Shown in pieces: positions 20,763-30,231 of a DNA stretch of 64,000 nt (the stretch's first letter is position 1; the number at the start of each line of letters is the position of its first letter). The notes under the pieces were generated by a model. It saw only the letters and a list, made by a program, of their open reading frames with translations, did not search any database and was not told the DNA's origin. Source of the stretch: CAVZVW01 sp963778845 (GTDB taxonomy: Bacteria > Actinomycetota > Actinomycetes > Actinomycetales > Kineosporiaceae); NCBI GenBank assembly GCA_963778845.1, contig CAVZVW010000004.1, positions 248,001 to 312,000 on the forward strand, read 5' to 3'. A program made the translations under genes and the position numbers.

Positions 20763-22643
20763 AGTCGGCGTTGTCGTTGACGGCGTCGGTGGCGGTGTCG
20801 TCACGGTGGGGCTGGGAGTGGTCGGTGGCGGCACGGGTGCGGTCGCGATCGTGATCGTGACCACCGACCCTCTCGTCAGCTTGGCCCCGCTCTGGGTGTC
20901 TTGAGCGATCACCGTTCCGGCCGGCTTGTCGCTGGTCTGGCTGTGCGTGGACACCTTAAGGCCCTTTGCCGTGAGTGTGGACTCAGCCTTGGAGCGTGAC
21001 AGGCCGCGCACGTCCGGCACCGTGACCAGACCGTCGGAGACCCACAGGTCGATGGCGTCGCCAGGCGCGGCGGGCTGGCCGATGTCCGGAGCGGTGTGGT
21101 CGACCAGACCGGCGTCGTACTTGCTGTCGGAGCTCTGTGCCACCGTGCCGACGGTCAGGCCCTTGGCCGCCAAGGCGTCGCGCGCCTGGCTCTGGGTCAT
21201 GCCCTGGATGTTGGGGATGACGACGGCGTTCGGCCCCGCGGAGACGACGAGCGCGACCGCGCTGCCCTCCTTCACCGACTGGTCGGCTTCCGGTAGCTGA
21301 GAGATCACCACACCTGTGGGGACCGAGTCGTCCGCGGCGGTCGTGACCTTGGGGATCAGGCCCTTGGCGCGCAGCGCTGCCTCTGCGACGGGCTGCTGCT
21401 GGCCCACCACCGACGGCACGACGACCGAAGCCGGCCCGGCCGGGCCCCGGAGGCTGGCCAGCAGGAAGCCCACGCTGACCAGCAACGCCAGGCCCACGAC
21501 GACGGCGATGGCCCAGCCGACCGCCCTGCCCTTGCGCTGCTCGCTGCGGCGGGGAGGGTACGACTGGTACCCGCCGACCGCCTGGTCATCGGTCGACGGC
21601 GGCGCGCCCGGCAGCATGCTGCCGATTCCCACCCCGACCGCTGCCGCACCCATGGCCCGGGTCGCCTGGGCCGACGGGGGGATGTACTCCGTCGCGATCG
21701 CCGCCTGGCCCGTGACGAGGGGCGCTGCGACCCGCCGCCCCGCCCGCGCGGACTCGACGTCCTCCTGGAACTCCGCGGCAGTCTGGTAGCGGATGTCGCG
21801 GTCCTTCGTCAGCGCGTGCATGACGATACGGTCGACCGCCTCCGGCACCCGCGGGTTGATCGAGCTCGGCAGCGGAGGGAACTCCCGAACGTGCTGGTAG
21901 GCGACGGCGACCGGGGAGTCGGCGACGAACGGGGGTCGGCCGGTCAGCAGCTCGAAGAGCAGGCACCCAGTGGAGTACAGGTCGCTGCGGGCGTCGACGG
22001 CCTCACCCCTGGCCTGCTCGGGCGAGAGGTACTGTGCGGTCCCGATCACCGCCTGGGTCTGGGTCATGGCGGCGGAGGCGTCGGCCAGCGCCCGCGCGAT
22101 GCCGAAGTCCATCACCTTCACGTCGCCGTTCGGCGTGACCATCACGTTGGCCGGCTTGATGTCGCGGTGCACGATCCCCGCGCGGTGGCTGTACTCCAGG
22201 GCGGACAAGACGCCGGAGGTCACCTCGAGGGCGAAGTCGATGTCCAGCGCCCCCGGTGCCACAGGCGCCGAGCCGTAGGGCAGCTCGGTGCCGGCGCGGG
22301 CGCGCGCGGTCTCGACGAGGTCGCGCAGCGTGCGACCGCGCACGTGCTCCATGACGATGTACGGCAGCCCGACGGTCCCGCCGTTGATGTCGGCGACGGT
22401 CTCCTCGCCGGTGTCGTAGACCGAGACGATGGAGGGGTGGTTGAGCGAGGCGGCCGACTGCGCCTCACGCCGGAACCGGGCCTGGAACGTGGGGTCGCGG
22501 GCGAGGTCCGTGCGCAGGAGCTTGATCGCCACCTCGCGGCCCAGGCGCGCGTCGCGGCCCAGATGCACCTCGGCCATGCCACCACGGCCGAGGAGGTCGC
22601 CGATCTCGTATCGGTTCCCCAGCACTCTCGGGCTCTCGTTCAC
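20757..22643 (-). CDS. pknB: Serine/threonine protein kinase with PASTA repeats
   Basis: PknB is a membrane receptor kinase that senses peptidoglycan fragments and phosphorylates cell-wall and division proteins. From GTG 22643 the product is 628 residues. The kinase domain has the glycine loop LGRGGMAEVHLG, Lys 41 in EVAIKLL, HRDIKPANVMV and DFGIARAL. A membrane helix (GWAIAVVVGLALLVSVGFLL) follows, then three PASTA repeats (VPSVVGQQQPVAEAAL, IPNIQGMTQSQARDAL, VPDVRGLSRSKAESTL) and a Thr/Pro-rich tail. A longer upstream frame exists, but only this start gives the standard N-terminus. The promoter may lie in the 109-base gap to pknA. Confidence 0.95.
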   Translation of the reverse strand: MNESPRVLGNRYEIGDLLGRGGMAEVHLGRDARLGREVAIKLLRTDLARDPTFQARFRREAQSAASLNHPSIVSVYDTGEETVADINGGTVGLPYIVMEHVRGRTLRDLVETARARAGTELPYGSAPVAPGALDIDFALEVTSGVLSALEYSHRAGIVHRDIKPANVMVTPNGDVKVMDFGIARALADASAAMTQTQAVIGTAQYLSPEQARGEAVDARSDLYSTGCLLFELLTGRPPFVADSPVAVAYQHVREFPPLPSSINPRVPEAVDRIVMHALTKDRDIRYQTAAEFQEDVESARAGRRVAAPLVTGQAAIATEYIPPSAQATRAMGAAAVGVGIGSMLPGAPPSTDDQAVGGYQSYPPRRSEQRKGRAVGWAIAVVVGLALLVSVGFLLASLRGPAGPASVVVPSVVGQQQPVAEAALRAKGLIPKVTTAADDSVPTGVVISQLPEADQSVKEGSAVALVVSAGPNAVVIPNIQGMTQSQARDALAAKGLTVGTVAQSSDSKYDAGLVDHTAPDIGQPAAPGDAIDLWVSDGLVTVPDVRGLSRSKAESTLTAKGLKVSTHSQTSDKPAGTVIAQDTQSGAKLTRGSVVTITIATAPVPPPTTPSPTVTTPPPTPSTTTPTP

Positions 22644-22752
22644 CGGTTCCGTCCCTCGTTCGTCTGCCTGGTCGTGCCGTCCGTCGGGTTCGAGCCGTCC
22701 GCCTTGGTCGAGCCGAGCGCGGCTCGCCCTCGCCAGAGTCTGAGCATGCGCC

Positions 22753-24303
22753 TCAGCCGCCCTTCCTCGGGCCGGCCGACACGAACACCGTGACCGTCGA
22801 CCCTGGCACCACAGGTCCGTTCGGCTCAACGGTCAGCACAGTGCCCTTGCGCACCTGGTGAACCCCGGTACGCACGACGACGGTCATCCCGAGTGCCCGC
22901 AGCTCGCGGCGCACCACGCCGATCTGCCGCCCGACGTAGTCGCCAGGGCGGATCTGAACGGTAACTGCAGACGGCGGCGTCGTGCCCGTCGGGGCGGCAC
23001 GGCGGCTCGTCGAGGGTGCCCTCGACGTCGTGCGGCTCGCAGACGGGCGATGGGTTGCGGGGGTGGGTGCGGCGGTCTTGGACGCGGACCCGGGCGAGGC
23101 GCTGGACGACGGCGCTCCACTGCCCGCGTTGGACCCACCGGTGAGCAGGGCGCCGACGACGACGAGGGTCACGAGCCCGAGCAGGGCCAGGAGCGGCCCA
23201 CGAGTGCGCCCCCGGCGCAGCAGCCACCATCTCCCGCGGGTGCGGCGCCAGTTCGGCCCCTTCACCCACGTGTACCTCGCCACGGCCGGGAGCTCGGCAG
23301 TCCCGGGGTCACCCGGCCACGCGGGCCGGTGCCGACCCGGCGGCGACCCCGGCGATGCCGACCTGGCGGCGGGACCGGTGGTGGCTCCGGGGGCGCGGCC
23401 GGGGCCGCGGCCGGCGGGGGACGTCCCCGGTCGGACCGAGGGAGCGAGGAAGACCTCCAGCGGCTCTGTGATCGCCGCTCCGCGACGCTGGGCGACCAGC
23501 GTCTCGGCGAGGTCGGCCACCGCCGCCGCGCCCGGCGGGCGTCGAGCGGGGTCCTTGTCCATGAGCAGGCCGACGACAGCCCGCACGTCGGCGGGGACGG
23601 TCTCGGACAGCGGCGGCGGCTGCTCGCGCAGGTGCGCCGTCGCCACCGCGATCTGGTCGTCGCCGTCGAACGGGCGCCACCCGGCCAGGCACTCGTACAT
23701 GACGACGCCGAGCCCGTAGACGTCGGACTGCGGCGTGGCCACCTCGCCGCGGGCCACCTCGGGTGCCAGGTAATGGGCCGTCCCCATGACCTGGCCCGTC
23801 GCGGTGAGCGGTTCGTGGTCGCGCGGGCGGGCGATCCCGAAGTCCGTGACCTTCACCTGCCCGTCGGGCGTCACCAGGATGTTCGCCGGCTTGACGTCGC
23901 GATGCACCACACCGCTGCAGTGCGCGGCATGCAGGGCCCTGGCGGTCTGGGCGACCACCGACAGGGTGCGGTCGGTGCCGATCGCACCCTCGCGTGCGAG
24001 CAGGGCCGACAAAGGCTCGCCGGGGACCAGCTCCATCACCAGGTAGGCGAGGTCCCCGGCCTCGCCGAAGTCGTAGACCGCGGCGATCCCGCCGTGCGCG
24101 AGCATGGCCGAGGTTCGTGCCTCCGCCCTGAAGCGACGCCGTAGCGGGTGGTCGGCCGCCAGCTCTGCCCGCAGCACCTTGACCGCGACGTCGCGGTCGA
24201 GCATCTCGTCGATGCCTCGCCAGACCTCGCCCATGCCGCCGACGGCGATCTGCTCCACGAGCCGGTAGCGCTCGCCGAGCCTCTGCCCGACCTTCGTCGT
24301 CAT
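22753..24303 (-). CDS. pknA: Serine/threonine protein kinase, PknA type, with a C-terminal PASTA domain
   Basis: The 516-residue kinase has IAVGGMGEVWRG, Lys in DVAVKVLR, HRDVKPANILV and DFGIARPR. After a long Pro/Gly/Arg linker comes one membrane helix (PLLALLGLVTLVVVGALL), a Ser/Thr/Pro-rich stretch and one PASTA-like domain (residues about 448-514, VQIRPGDYVGRQIGVVRREL). Mycobacterial PknA lacks such a domain, so this form may sense ligands directly. ATG 24303 overlaps the pbpA stop (ATGA), showing tight coupling with the cell-elongation genes. Confidence 0.92.
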   Translation of the reverse strand: MTTKVGQRLGERYRLVEQIAVGGMGEVWRGIDEMLDRDVAVKVLRAELAADHPLRRRFRAEARTSAMLAHGGIAAVYDFGEAGDLAYLVMELVPGEPLSALLAREGAIGTDRTLSVVAQTARALHAAHCSGVVHRDVKPANILVTPDGQVKVTDFGIARPRDHEPLTATGQVMGTAHYLAPEVARGEVATPQSDVYGLGVVMYECLAGWRPFDGDDQIAVATAHLREQPPPLSETVPADVRAVVGLLMDKDPARRPPGAAAVADLAETLVAQRRGAAITEPLEVFLAPSVRPGTSPAGRGPGRAPGATTGPAARSASPGSPPGRHRPAWPGDPGTAELPAVARYTWVKGPNWRRTRGRWWLLRRGRTRGPLLALLGLVTLVVVGALLTGGSNAGSGAPSSSASPGSASKTAAPTPATHRPSASRTTSRAPSTSRRAAPTGTTPPSAVTVQIRPGDYVGRQIGVVRRELRALGMTVVVRTGVHQVRKGTVLTVEPNGPVVPGSTVTVFVSAGPRKGG

Positions 24304-25754
24304 AGGCCCAGCGCCGCCTCGATGACCTTCTTGGCGATGGGCGCGGCCACCTTGCCGCCGGATGCGGCGTCGCCGAGCTGGCCGCCGTCCTCGACCACCA
24401 CGGCGACAGCCACCTTCGGGTTGCCGGCGGGGGCGAAGCTGGCGAACCAGGCCTCCGGCGGCTGACCTGGGGCGGTCTGCGCGGTCCCGGTCTTGCCGGC
24501 CACCTGCACCCCTGCGATCTGGGCACGCCTGCCGGTGCCGTTGTTCACCACGTCGACCATCATCTGCGTGAGGGCGGCCGCCACCTGGGGGCTCACTGCT
24601 GTCGAGAGCTCCTGGGGCGAGGGCGACTGCAGCACCTGCAGGTCGGCGGAGCGGACGGTCCGGACGAGGTTGGGCTGCATGACGACCCCGCCGTGCGCGA
24701 TCCCTGCCGCGACCATCGCCATCTGCATCGGCGTGACCCGCACGTCGTACTGCCCGATCGCGGTCAGCGCGGTCTGAGGGGCGTCCACCTGTGGCGGGAA
24801 CACGCTCGGGGTCACGGGGACGGGGATGCGCATGCCCTGGCCGAACCCGAACTTCTGGGCCTGCTCCCGGATCGCGGCGTCGCCGAGCTGCAGGCCGAGC
24901 CACGCGAAGGCGGTGTTGCACGAGATGCGCAGCGCGTCCCTCAGGCTGATCTTGTTCCCGGGCCCACAACCACCGGCGAAGTCGTTGGGCAGGGTCGCGT
25001 CCGTCTGCGGAAGGTCGAGCCGAGGCGGCCCGGGCAGGGTCGAGTCAGGCGTCCATCGCCCGCTGGACAACGCGGCCGCTGCCGTCACGAGCTTGAACAC
25101 CGACCCAGGGGGGTACAGGCGGCTGTCGATGGCCCGGTTCTCCAGGGGACGGCCCGGGTCCTTCAGCAACAGGGTGCGGGCGGCCGTGACCTTCTTCCGG
25201 TCGTGCCCGGCCAGCAGGTTGGGGTCGTAGCTCGGCTTGCTGACCAGGGCCAGGACCGCGCCCGTGTTCGGGTCGAGCGCCACCACCGCGCCTCGTTGCG
25301 ACCCGAGGGCGTCCCACGCGGCCTTCTGCACCTTGGGGATGATCGTCAGCTCGACGGAGGCACCACGGGATCCGGTCCCCGTGAGCAGGTCGGCGATCCG
25401 GCGGTAGAACAGCTGGTCGGCGGTGCCGGCGAGCAGGTCGTTGGCCGCCGCCTCCATGCCGGTGGAGCCGTACACGACCGAGTAGAAGCCCGTCACGTGG
25501 GCGTACATCTGGGGCGCGGGGTACTTGCGCTGGTAGGTGTAGACGTCGTCGACCTTGACGGACTCGGCCACGGGTGCGCCGGCGACCAGCAGGGGGCCCC
25601 GTTCGCGGCTGAACTCCTTGTACAGCGTGCGCGCGTTGCCGGGCCGGGTGTTGAGTGAGTCGGCCGAGACGTACTGCACCCATGTCGCGCTGATGAGCAG
25701 CGACGCGAACAAGGCAGCGGCCACCACGGCGAGGCGGCGAAGCGGGGTGTTCAT
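24300..25754 (-). CDS. pbpA: Penicillin-binding protein (class B transpeptidase)
   Basis: This transpeptidase crosslinks peptidoglycan with the glycosyltransferase RodA. The 484-residue protein has an N-terminal membrane anchor, a dimerisation domain, and the three active-site motifs: SVFK in YPPGSVFKLVTAA, SCN in RISCNTAFAWLG and KTG in VAGKTGTAQTAP. ATG 25754 overlaps the rodA stop by four bases and its own stop overlaps pknA. The fhaA-to-pknB block is therefore almost certainly transcribed together. Confidence 0.95.
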   Translation of the reverse strand: MNTPLRRLAVVAAALFASLLISATWVQYVSADSLNTRPGNARTLYKEFSRERGPLLVAGAPVAESVKVDDVYTYQRKYPAPQMYAHVTGFYSVVYGSTGMEAAANDLLAGTADQLFYRRIADLLTGTGSRGASVELTIIPKVQKAAWDALGSQRGAVVALDPNTGAVLALVSKPSYDPNLLAGHDRKKVTAARTLLLKDPGRPLENRAIDSRLYPPGSVFKLVTAAAALSSGRWTPDSTLPGPPRLDLPQTDATLPNDFAGGCGPGNKISLRDALRISCNTAFAWLGLQLGDAAIREQAQKFGFGQGMRIPVPVTPSVFPPQVDAPQTALTAIGQYDVRVTPMQMAMVAAGIAHGGVVMQPNLVRTVRSADLQVLQSPSPQELSTAVSPQVAAALTQMMVDVVNNGTGRRAQIAGVQVAGKTGTAQTAPGQPPEAWFASFAPAGNPKVAVAVVVEDGGQLGDAASGGKVAAPIAKKVIEAALGL

Positions 25755-27124
25755 CCCAGCGCCACCTCCATCGTCGGCGGGCTGAGCTGACCCGGCAGCC
25801 GCGGCGCCGGCCGGCGAGCCGAGTCCGAGATCCGCAGCAACATCGCCGCGATCATCCAGTTCGCGACGAGCGACGACCCGCCGTAGGCGAGGAAGGGCAT
25901 GGTCAGCCCGGTCAGCGGGATCACCCGTGTCACGCCGCCGACCACCACGAACACCTGCAGAGCCACCGAGAAGGCCAGCCCGCCGGCCAGCAGCTTGCCG
26001 AACCCGTCGCGCACGCCGATGGCGGTGCGAAGGCCGCGCTGGACGAACAGCGCGTACAGCATGAGCAGGGCGAAGACGCCCGTGAGCCCCAGCTCCTCAC
26101 CGATGGCAGCGAGGATGAAGTCGTTCTCCGCGTAGGGCACGATGTCGGGCCGGCCTGCGCCGAGGCCGGTGCCGAGCAGGCCGCCGCTGGCCATCCCGAA
26201 GAGCCCCTGCACCAGCTGGAAGGCGCGGTCGGTGTTGTCGGCGGCGAAGGGGTGCAGCCAGATGCTCACCCGTGACTGGACGTGGGCGAACTGCGTCCAC
26301 GCCAGGAAGGCGCCGCCGACGAAGAGCAGCAGCCCCAGCACCGTCCAGCTCACGCGCTCGGTGGCCACGTACAGCATCGCGACGAAGAGCCCGAAGAAGA
26401 GCAGCGACGTGCCCAGGTCGCGTTCGAAGACCAGGACGGCGAGGCTCGCGAGCCAGGCGACGAGGATCGGCCCCAGGTCGCGGGCCCGCGGCAGCCGCAG
26501 CCCGAGCACACGCCGTCCGACGAGGGAGAGGGTGTCGCGCGCGCTCACGAGGTACCCGGCGAAGAACACCGCGAGCAGCAGCTTCGCCAGCTCGCCCGGC
26601 TGGAAGGACAGCGGGCCCACGGCGATCCAGATGCGGGCCCCGTGGATGTCGCGGCCGAGCACGGGAAGCAGGGGCAGCAGCAGCAGCGCGAGACCGGCGA
26701 GCATGGCCGTGTAGGTGTAGCGGCTGAGCACCCTGTGGTCAGGCACCAGCACGAGGACGGCGACAGCCAGGCACGCGCCCACCGCCGTCCAGACGAGCTG
26801 CCGAGTGGCCATCGCGTTGCCGAGGTCGCGGTGCTCGGCCAGGTCCAGCCGGTGGATCACCACGAGACCGAGGCCGTTGAGCGCCGTGACGATCGGCAGG
26901 ATCACGGGGTCGGCATAGGGGGCGCGTAGCCGAAGCACCACGTGGACACCGCCGACGAGGATCGTGAACCCGGCCGCGACCAGCAGAAGGTCGGGCGGCA
27001 ACGCGTCGTTCGCGGCCAGACCCACGAGCGCGTAGGCCCCCAGGGCCACCCCGAGCGCCAGCACGAGGAGTACCGCCTCGACGTTACGCCGAGGGCGGGC
27101 AGACACGCCGCTGGTCACCGCCAT
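25751..27124 (-). CDS. rodA: Peptidoglycan polymerase RodA/FtsW family
   Basis: RodA is a SEDS-family glycosyltransferase that polymerises lipid II. The 457 residues form about ten to twelve membrane helices. Family motifs include GARIWIAVGPLSFQPGELAK near residue 160, LFGMASGGLLGTGLGAGRPD near residue 310 and TGLTMPFLAYGGSSLVANW near residue 410. It pairs with the adjacent pbpA. The start ATG 27124 shares a base with the pstP stop (TGATG). Confidence 0.95.
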   Translation of the reverse strand: MAVTSGVSARPRRNVEAVLLVLALGVALGAYALVGLAANDALPPDLLLVAAGFTILVGGVHVVLRLRAPYADPVILPIVTALNGLGLVVIHRLDLAEHRDLGNAMATRQLVWTAVGACLAVAVLVLVPDHRVLSRYTYTAMLAGLALLLLPLLPVLGRDIHGARIWIAVGPLSFQPGELAKLLLAVFFAGYLVSARDTLSLVGRRVLGLRLPRARDLGPILVAWLASLAVLVFERDLGTSLLFFGLFVAMLYVATERVSWTVLGLLLFVGGAFLAWTQFAHVQSRVSIWLHPFAADNTDRAFQLVQGLFGMASGGLLGTGLGAGRPDIVPYAENDFILAAIGEELGLTGVFALLMLYALFVQRGLRTAIGVRDGFGKLLAGGLAFSVALQVFVVVGGVTRVIPLTGLTMPFLAYGGSSLVANWMIAAMLLRISDSARRPAPRLPGQLSPPTMEVALG

Positions 27125-28728
27125 CAGTTGCCCAGCCCTCCGCAGTCGACCGGGGGCGGGGAGGTGACGTCAGGGACCGCGGGCGCGGTCGTCAGGGTGG
27201 ACGGCGCCTCGGGGGCGGTCGTCGTCCCGCCGGCGACGCTCGGCTCGCCGCTGGACCCGATGGGGCTCGCGGGGCTCGCGCCGGGGAGCGCCGATACGGT
27301 GCTCGGCTGGCCGGCTGTGGCCGGTCCACCGGTCGGGGGCGCTGCCGGGGAGGCCGCCGACGGGGTGCCGGACGGCGTGGCAGCGCCCGGGCTCGAGGTG
27401 GCCGACGGGCTGGGGGAGGTGGTCGGGGTTGCCCGCGCGGCCCTGCAGGCCTCCGCCTGTTCACGCAGGCTCGAGACGATCGTGTGGGCGTTGGTGCGCG
27501 AGTCGGCCACGATGCCCCGCTGGACCTGCTCGCGGGCGTAGCTGGGCAGGTCGGTCACGGGCACGTCGGAGGCGACCTCCACCACGCGGGAGAGGTTCAT
27601 CGGACCGACGTCCTCAGGAAGACCCTGGTAGATGGCGACAGCACCCGAGGCGTCAGCGACGAAGTACTGGTCCTGGCTCCAGCGCCAGGCGCCGTAGCCG
27701 CCGCCGACGAGGACGGCCGCCAGTGCGGTCGCGGCGAGGCCTCTGCGGACCCAGCGGCGCTGGCGCGGCAGGGACTGGACCAGATGATGCACGTCGTCGA
27801 CCACGGCGTCGTGTGACGCTTCGGCGCTTGGGTGAGCCTGCGGGTCGGCCTGCGGGTCGGTCACGGGGCGAGCGGACGTGAGTGCCGCTGCCCGGACGGC
27901 GGCCGACGTGGTGTCGGTCGCGACGCTGCGTGCGGGCGCCCGGCTCGAGGCCGCCCCGACCACAGTGGGGATCGCGTCGCCGCTGTCGTCGGAGGGGGCG
28001 CCGGCGTCCACGACATCGGCGACGATGCAGGTGACGTTGTCCGGCGCGCCGGCTCGCAGAGCAAGCTGCACCAGCTGGTCGGCCGTGGGCAGCGGCAGGT
28101 CCCCTGCGGCGAGGGTGGCCCGCAGGGTCTCGGCGCTCACGACCCCGGAGAGGCCGTCAGAGCAGAGCAGGTACCGGTCTCCGAGCCTGGCCTCGCGCAT
28201 CGAGAGGTCGGGTGTGACGTCGTCGACAACGTCGCTGAGCACCCGCATGAGGACCGATCGCTGGGGGTGCTGCTCGGCCTCCTCGGCCGTGAGCCGACCG
28301 TCGTCGACGAGGCTCTGGACGAACGTGTGGTCGCGGGTGATCTGCACGAGGTCGCCGTCGCGCAGCACGTAGGCCCGAGAGTCGCCCAGGTGTGCCAGCG
28401 CAAGCCGGCTCCCGGTGCGCAGGATCGCAGTGACGGTGGTCCCGAGACCGCTCAGGCGCGGCTCGGCAGCCACCCGGTCCAAGAGCTCGCGATGCGCCGA
28501 CCGGATCGCGGCGGAGAGGCGGTCCAGCGCGTCGTCCGAGGCGTGGCTCTCGTCGTCCAGCGGCGCGAGCTCCCCGATGGCCAGGGACGATGCCACGTCG
28601 CCGCCGGCCGCACCGCCCATGCCGTCGGCGATGACAAGAAGATGGGGGCCCGCGTACGCCGAGTCCTGGTTGCTCGAACGGACGAGACCCACGTCGGAGG
28701 TGGCCGCGTAGCGCAGCGCGATGGCCAA
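27124..28728 (-). CDS. pstP: PP2C-type serine/threonine phosphatase
   Basis: PstP reverses phosphorylation by PknA and PknB. The 534-residue protein has the PP2C metal-binding motifs: RSSNQDSAY, VIADGMGGAAGG, AHLGDSRAYVL, LLCSDGLSGV and APDNVTCIVAD, over residues 1-240. A linker follows, then a membrane helix (RGLAATALAAVLVGGGYGAW) and a long extracytoplasmic part with a Pro/Ser/Thr/Ala-rich tail. It starts five bases after the fhaB stop and runs into rodA. Confidence 0.95.
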   Translation of the reverse strand: MAIALRYAATSDVGLVRSSNQDSAYAGPHLLVIADGMGGAAGGDVASSLAIGELAPLDDESHASDDALDRLSAAIRSAHRELLDRVAAEPRLSGLGTTVTAILRTGSRLALAHLGDSRAYVLRDGDLVQITRDHTFVQSLVDDGRLTAEEAEQHPQRSVLMRVLSDVVDDVTPDLSMREARLGDRYLLCSDGLSGVVSAETLRATLAAGDLPLPTADQLVQLALRAGAPDNVTCIVADVVDAGAPSDDSGDAIPTVVGAASSRAPARSVATDTTSAAVRAAALTSARPVTDPQADPQAHPSAEASHDAVVDDVHHLVQSLPRQRRWVRRGLAATALAAVLVGGGYGAWRWSQDQYFVADASGAVAIYQGLPEDVGPMNLSRVVEVASDVPVTDLPSYAREQVQRGIVADSRTNAHTIVSSLREQAEACRAARATPTTSPSPSATSSPGAATPSGTPSAASPAAPPTGGPATAGQPSTVSALPGASPASPIGSSGEPSVAGGTTTAPEAPSTLTTAPAVPDVTSPPPVDCGGLGN

Positions 28729-28733
28729 GGACG

Positions 28734-29216
28734 CTACCTCCGCAGCTCGACGACGGTCCGGCCGATCCGGACGGCGGCCCCCGCTTCGACCGGTGTCGGG
28801 CCTTCGACACGGGTGCGACCCATGAACGTACCGTTCGTGGACCCCAGATCCTCAACCGCCCACGTCCCGTTGAGCAGGAAGAACCGAGCGTGACGAGCGG
28901 AGGCGAAGTCGTCGTCGAGCACAAGGGTGCACTCGGGGGCGCGCCCGAGCAGGATCGAGGACTGGCCGAGCGCGAGCGTCGTGCCGCGCAGCGACCCCTC
29001 CGTGACCACGAGAGTGTGCGGGGCGGCGCGCCGCTCCTCAGCCGGCCCGGCCGATCTGACCGGGGGCCCGGGTTCGGCGTCGGGCCCGTCGGAGGTCCGC
29101 CGGGGGACGCGCGTGCCGAACAGGTCGCGGCGCAGAACCGCCACCACGGACAGGACCATCAACCACAGCAGCACGAGATACCCGAGGCGCAGCAGGGTGA
29201 GGGTGAGCTCGCTCAT
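28734..29216 (-). CDS. fhaB: FHA domain protein, FhaB/FipA type
   Basis: FHA domains bind phosphothreonine. The 160-residue protein starts with a membrane helix (LGYLVLLWLMVLSVVAVL) and ends with an FHA domain (LLGRAPECTLVLDDDFASAR, then LGSTNGTFMGRTRV). In mycobacteria FhaB/FipA links PknA/B signalling to division. ATG 29216 gives the standard N-terminus; the longer upstream reading overlaps fhaA and is not supported. Ten bases separate it from fhaA. Confidence 0.92.
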   Translation of the reverse strand: MSELTLTLLRLGYLVLLWLMVLSVVAVLRRDLFGTRVPRRTSDGPDAEPGPPVRSAGPAEERRAAPHTLVVTEGSLRGTTLALGQSSILLGRAPECTLVLDDDFASARHARFFLLNGTWAVEDLGSTNGTFMGRTRVEGPTPVEAGAAVRIGRTVVELRR

Positions 29217-29226
29217 CGGCGGGCGG

Positions 29227-30120
29227 TCACCGCTGCCCGCTGCGATAGACGATGCGGCTACGACCGACCGCGATGGTGCTCCCGTCCGCCAGGAGGCCGG
29301 CGTGGACGCGCTCGCCGTCCACGAACGTCCCGTTCGTCGATCCGAGGTCGACCAGGCGGGCCTGACCGTCGAGGACATGCACCTCGGCATGCCGGCGCGA
29401 GACGCCGGGGTCGTCCAGCACGACGTCCACGTCCGCGGCGCGGCCGATCACGGTCACCTGCGTGGTGATGCGGTACATGCGCCCGTCGACGTCGAGGGTG
29501 GCGACCGTCTGCGTCGGTGCGGGTGCCGGCCCACCGGGTGCGGGCACTCCGGGTGCGGGCATTCCGGGTGCGGGGCCCGGGGCTTGCGGGCGCGGGTCGC
29601 CCCAGATCGGCGGGGGCGCGGTCGAGAGGGGAAGCGCCTCGCCCCGGGGCGGCGACGAGGGAGCCGGGGGGATCGGCGACGCGACGGGGTCGGGGAAGGC
29701 CGGGAAGGGCGACGGCGGCGGGTTCATGACCACGGCCGGGCGCTCGGCGGGCTTCGTCGTGGCACTGCGGACGCGGAACACGCCGGTGTCGAGGTCCTCG
29801 GTCTGCTCGAAGGCCACCGAGAGGGGGCCGACGAAGGAGTACCGCTGCTGCACCGCGTGCTCCTCGACGGCGTCCCTGAGCTCCTCGGCGAGGGCGTCCT
29901 GCCACTCCCCCAGCCGCTCGTGGTCGGCGGGTCCGAGCTCCACCACGAACGCGTTCGGCACGATGGTCCGGTCGCGTCCGATGACGGCTGCGCGGTCGTC
30001 GCACTCGCGGCGCAGGGCGCTCGCGATCTCGACGGGCTGCACCTCGCTGCGGAACGCCTTGGCGAAGGCGCCGCTGACGGCGCGCTCGATCCCCTTCTCG
30101 AACCGGTCGAGAACTCCCAT
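29227..30120 (-). CDS. fhaA: FHA domain protein FhaA with DUF3662
   Basis: The 297-residue protein has an N-terminal DUF3662 domain (MGVLDRFEKGIERAVSGAFA onward, to about residue 125), a Pro-rich linker, and a C-terminal FHA domain (VIGRAADVDVVLDDPGVSRR, then GSTNGTFVDGERV). FhaA is a cytoplasmic phosphothreonine reader that in mycobacteria binds the pseudokinase domain of the MviN flippase. It is the first gene of the fhaA-pknB operon and has a near-perfect ribosome binding site, AAGGAGGTG. Confidence 0.95.
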   Translation of the reverse strand: MGVLDRFEKGIERAVSGAFAKAFRSEVQPVEIASALRRECDDRAAVIGRDRTIVPNAFVVELGPADHERLGEWQDALAEELRDAVEEHAVQQRYSFVGPLSVAFEQTEDLDTGVFRVRSATTKPAERPAVVMNPPPSPFPAFPDPVASPIPPAPSSPPRGEALPLSTAPPPIWGDPRPQAPGPAPGMPAPGVPAPGGPAPAPTQTVATLDVDGRMYRITTQVTVIGRAADVDVVLDDPGVSRRHAEVHVLDGQARLVDLGSTNGTFVDGERVHAGLLADGSTIAVGRSRIVYRSGQR

Positions 30121-30156
30121 GGCTGCACCTCCTTCCAGCCCCCCGGCGCCGTGACC

Positions 30157-30162
30157 AGGGTA
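30157..30162 (-). promoter_or_regulatory. Putative -10 box of the fhaA operon
   Basis: On the minus strand TACCCT lies about 37 bases before the fhaA ATG, leaving room for the leader and its strong ribosome binding site. Confidence 0.4.
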
Positions 30163-30192
30163 ACTGGGCGGGCCCTGCGTGGGAGAACGCGC

Positions 30193-30231
30193 GACGCGCC
30201 CTCACCGGACGGGTCCCGGAGGGGGCGCGTC
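30193..30231 (-). terminator. Hairpin at the end of the VOC gene
   Basis: GACGCGCCC at 30193-30201 pairs with GGGCGCGTC at 30223-30231. The stem overlaps the VOC stop codon and lies just before the fhaA operon promoter, on the same strand. Confidence 0.55.
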
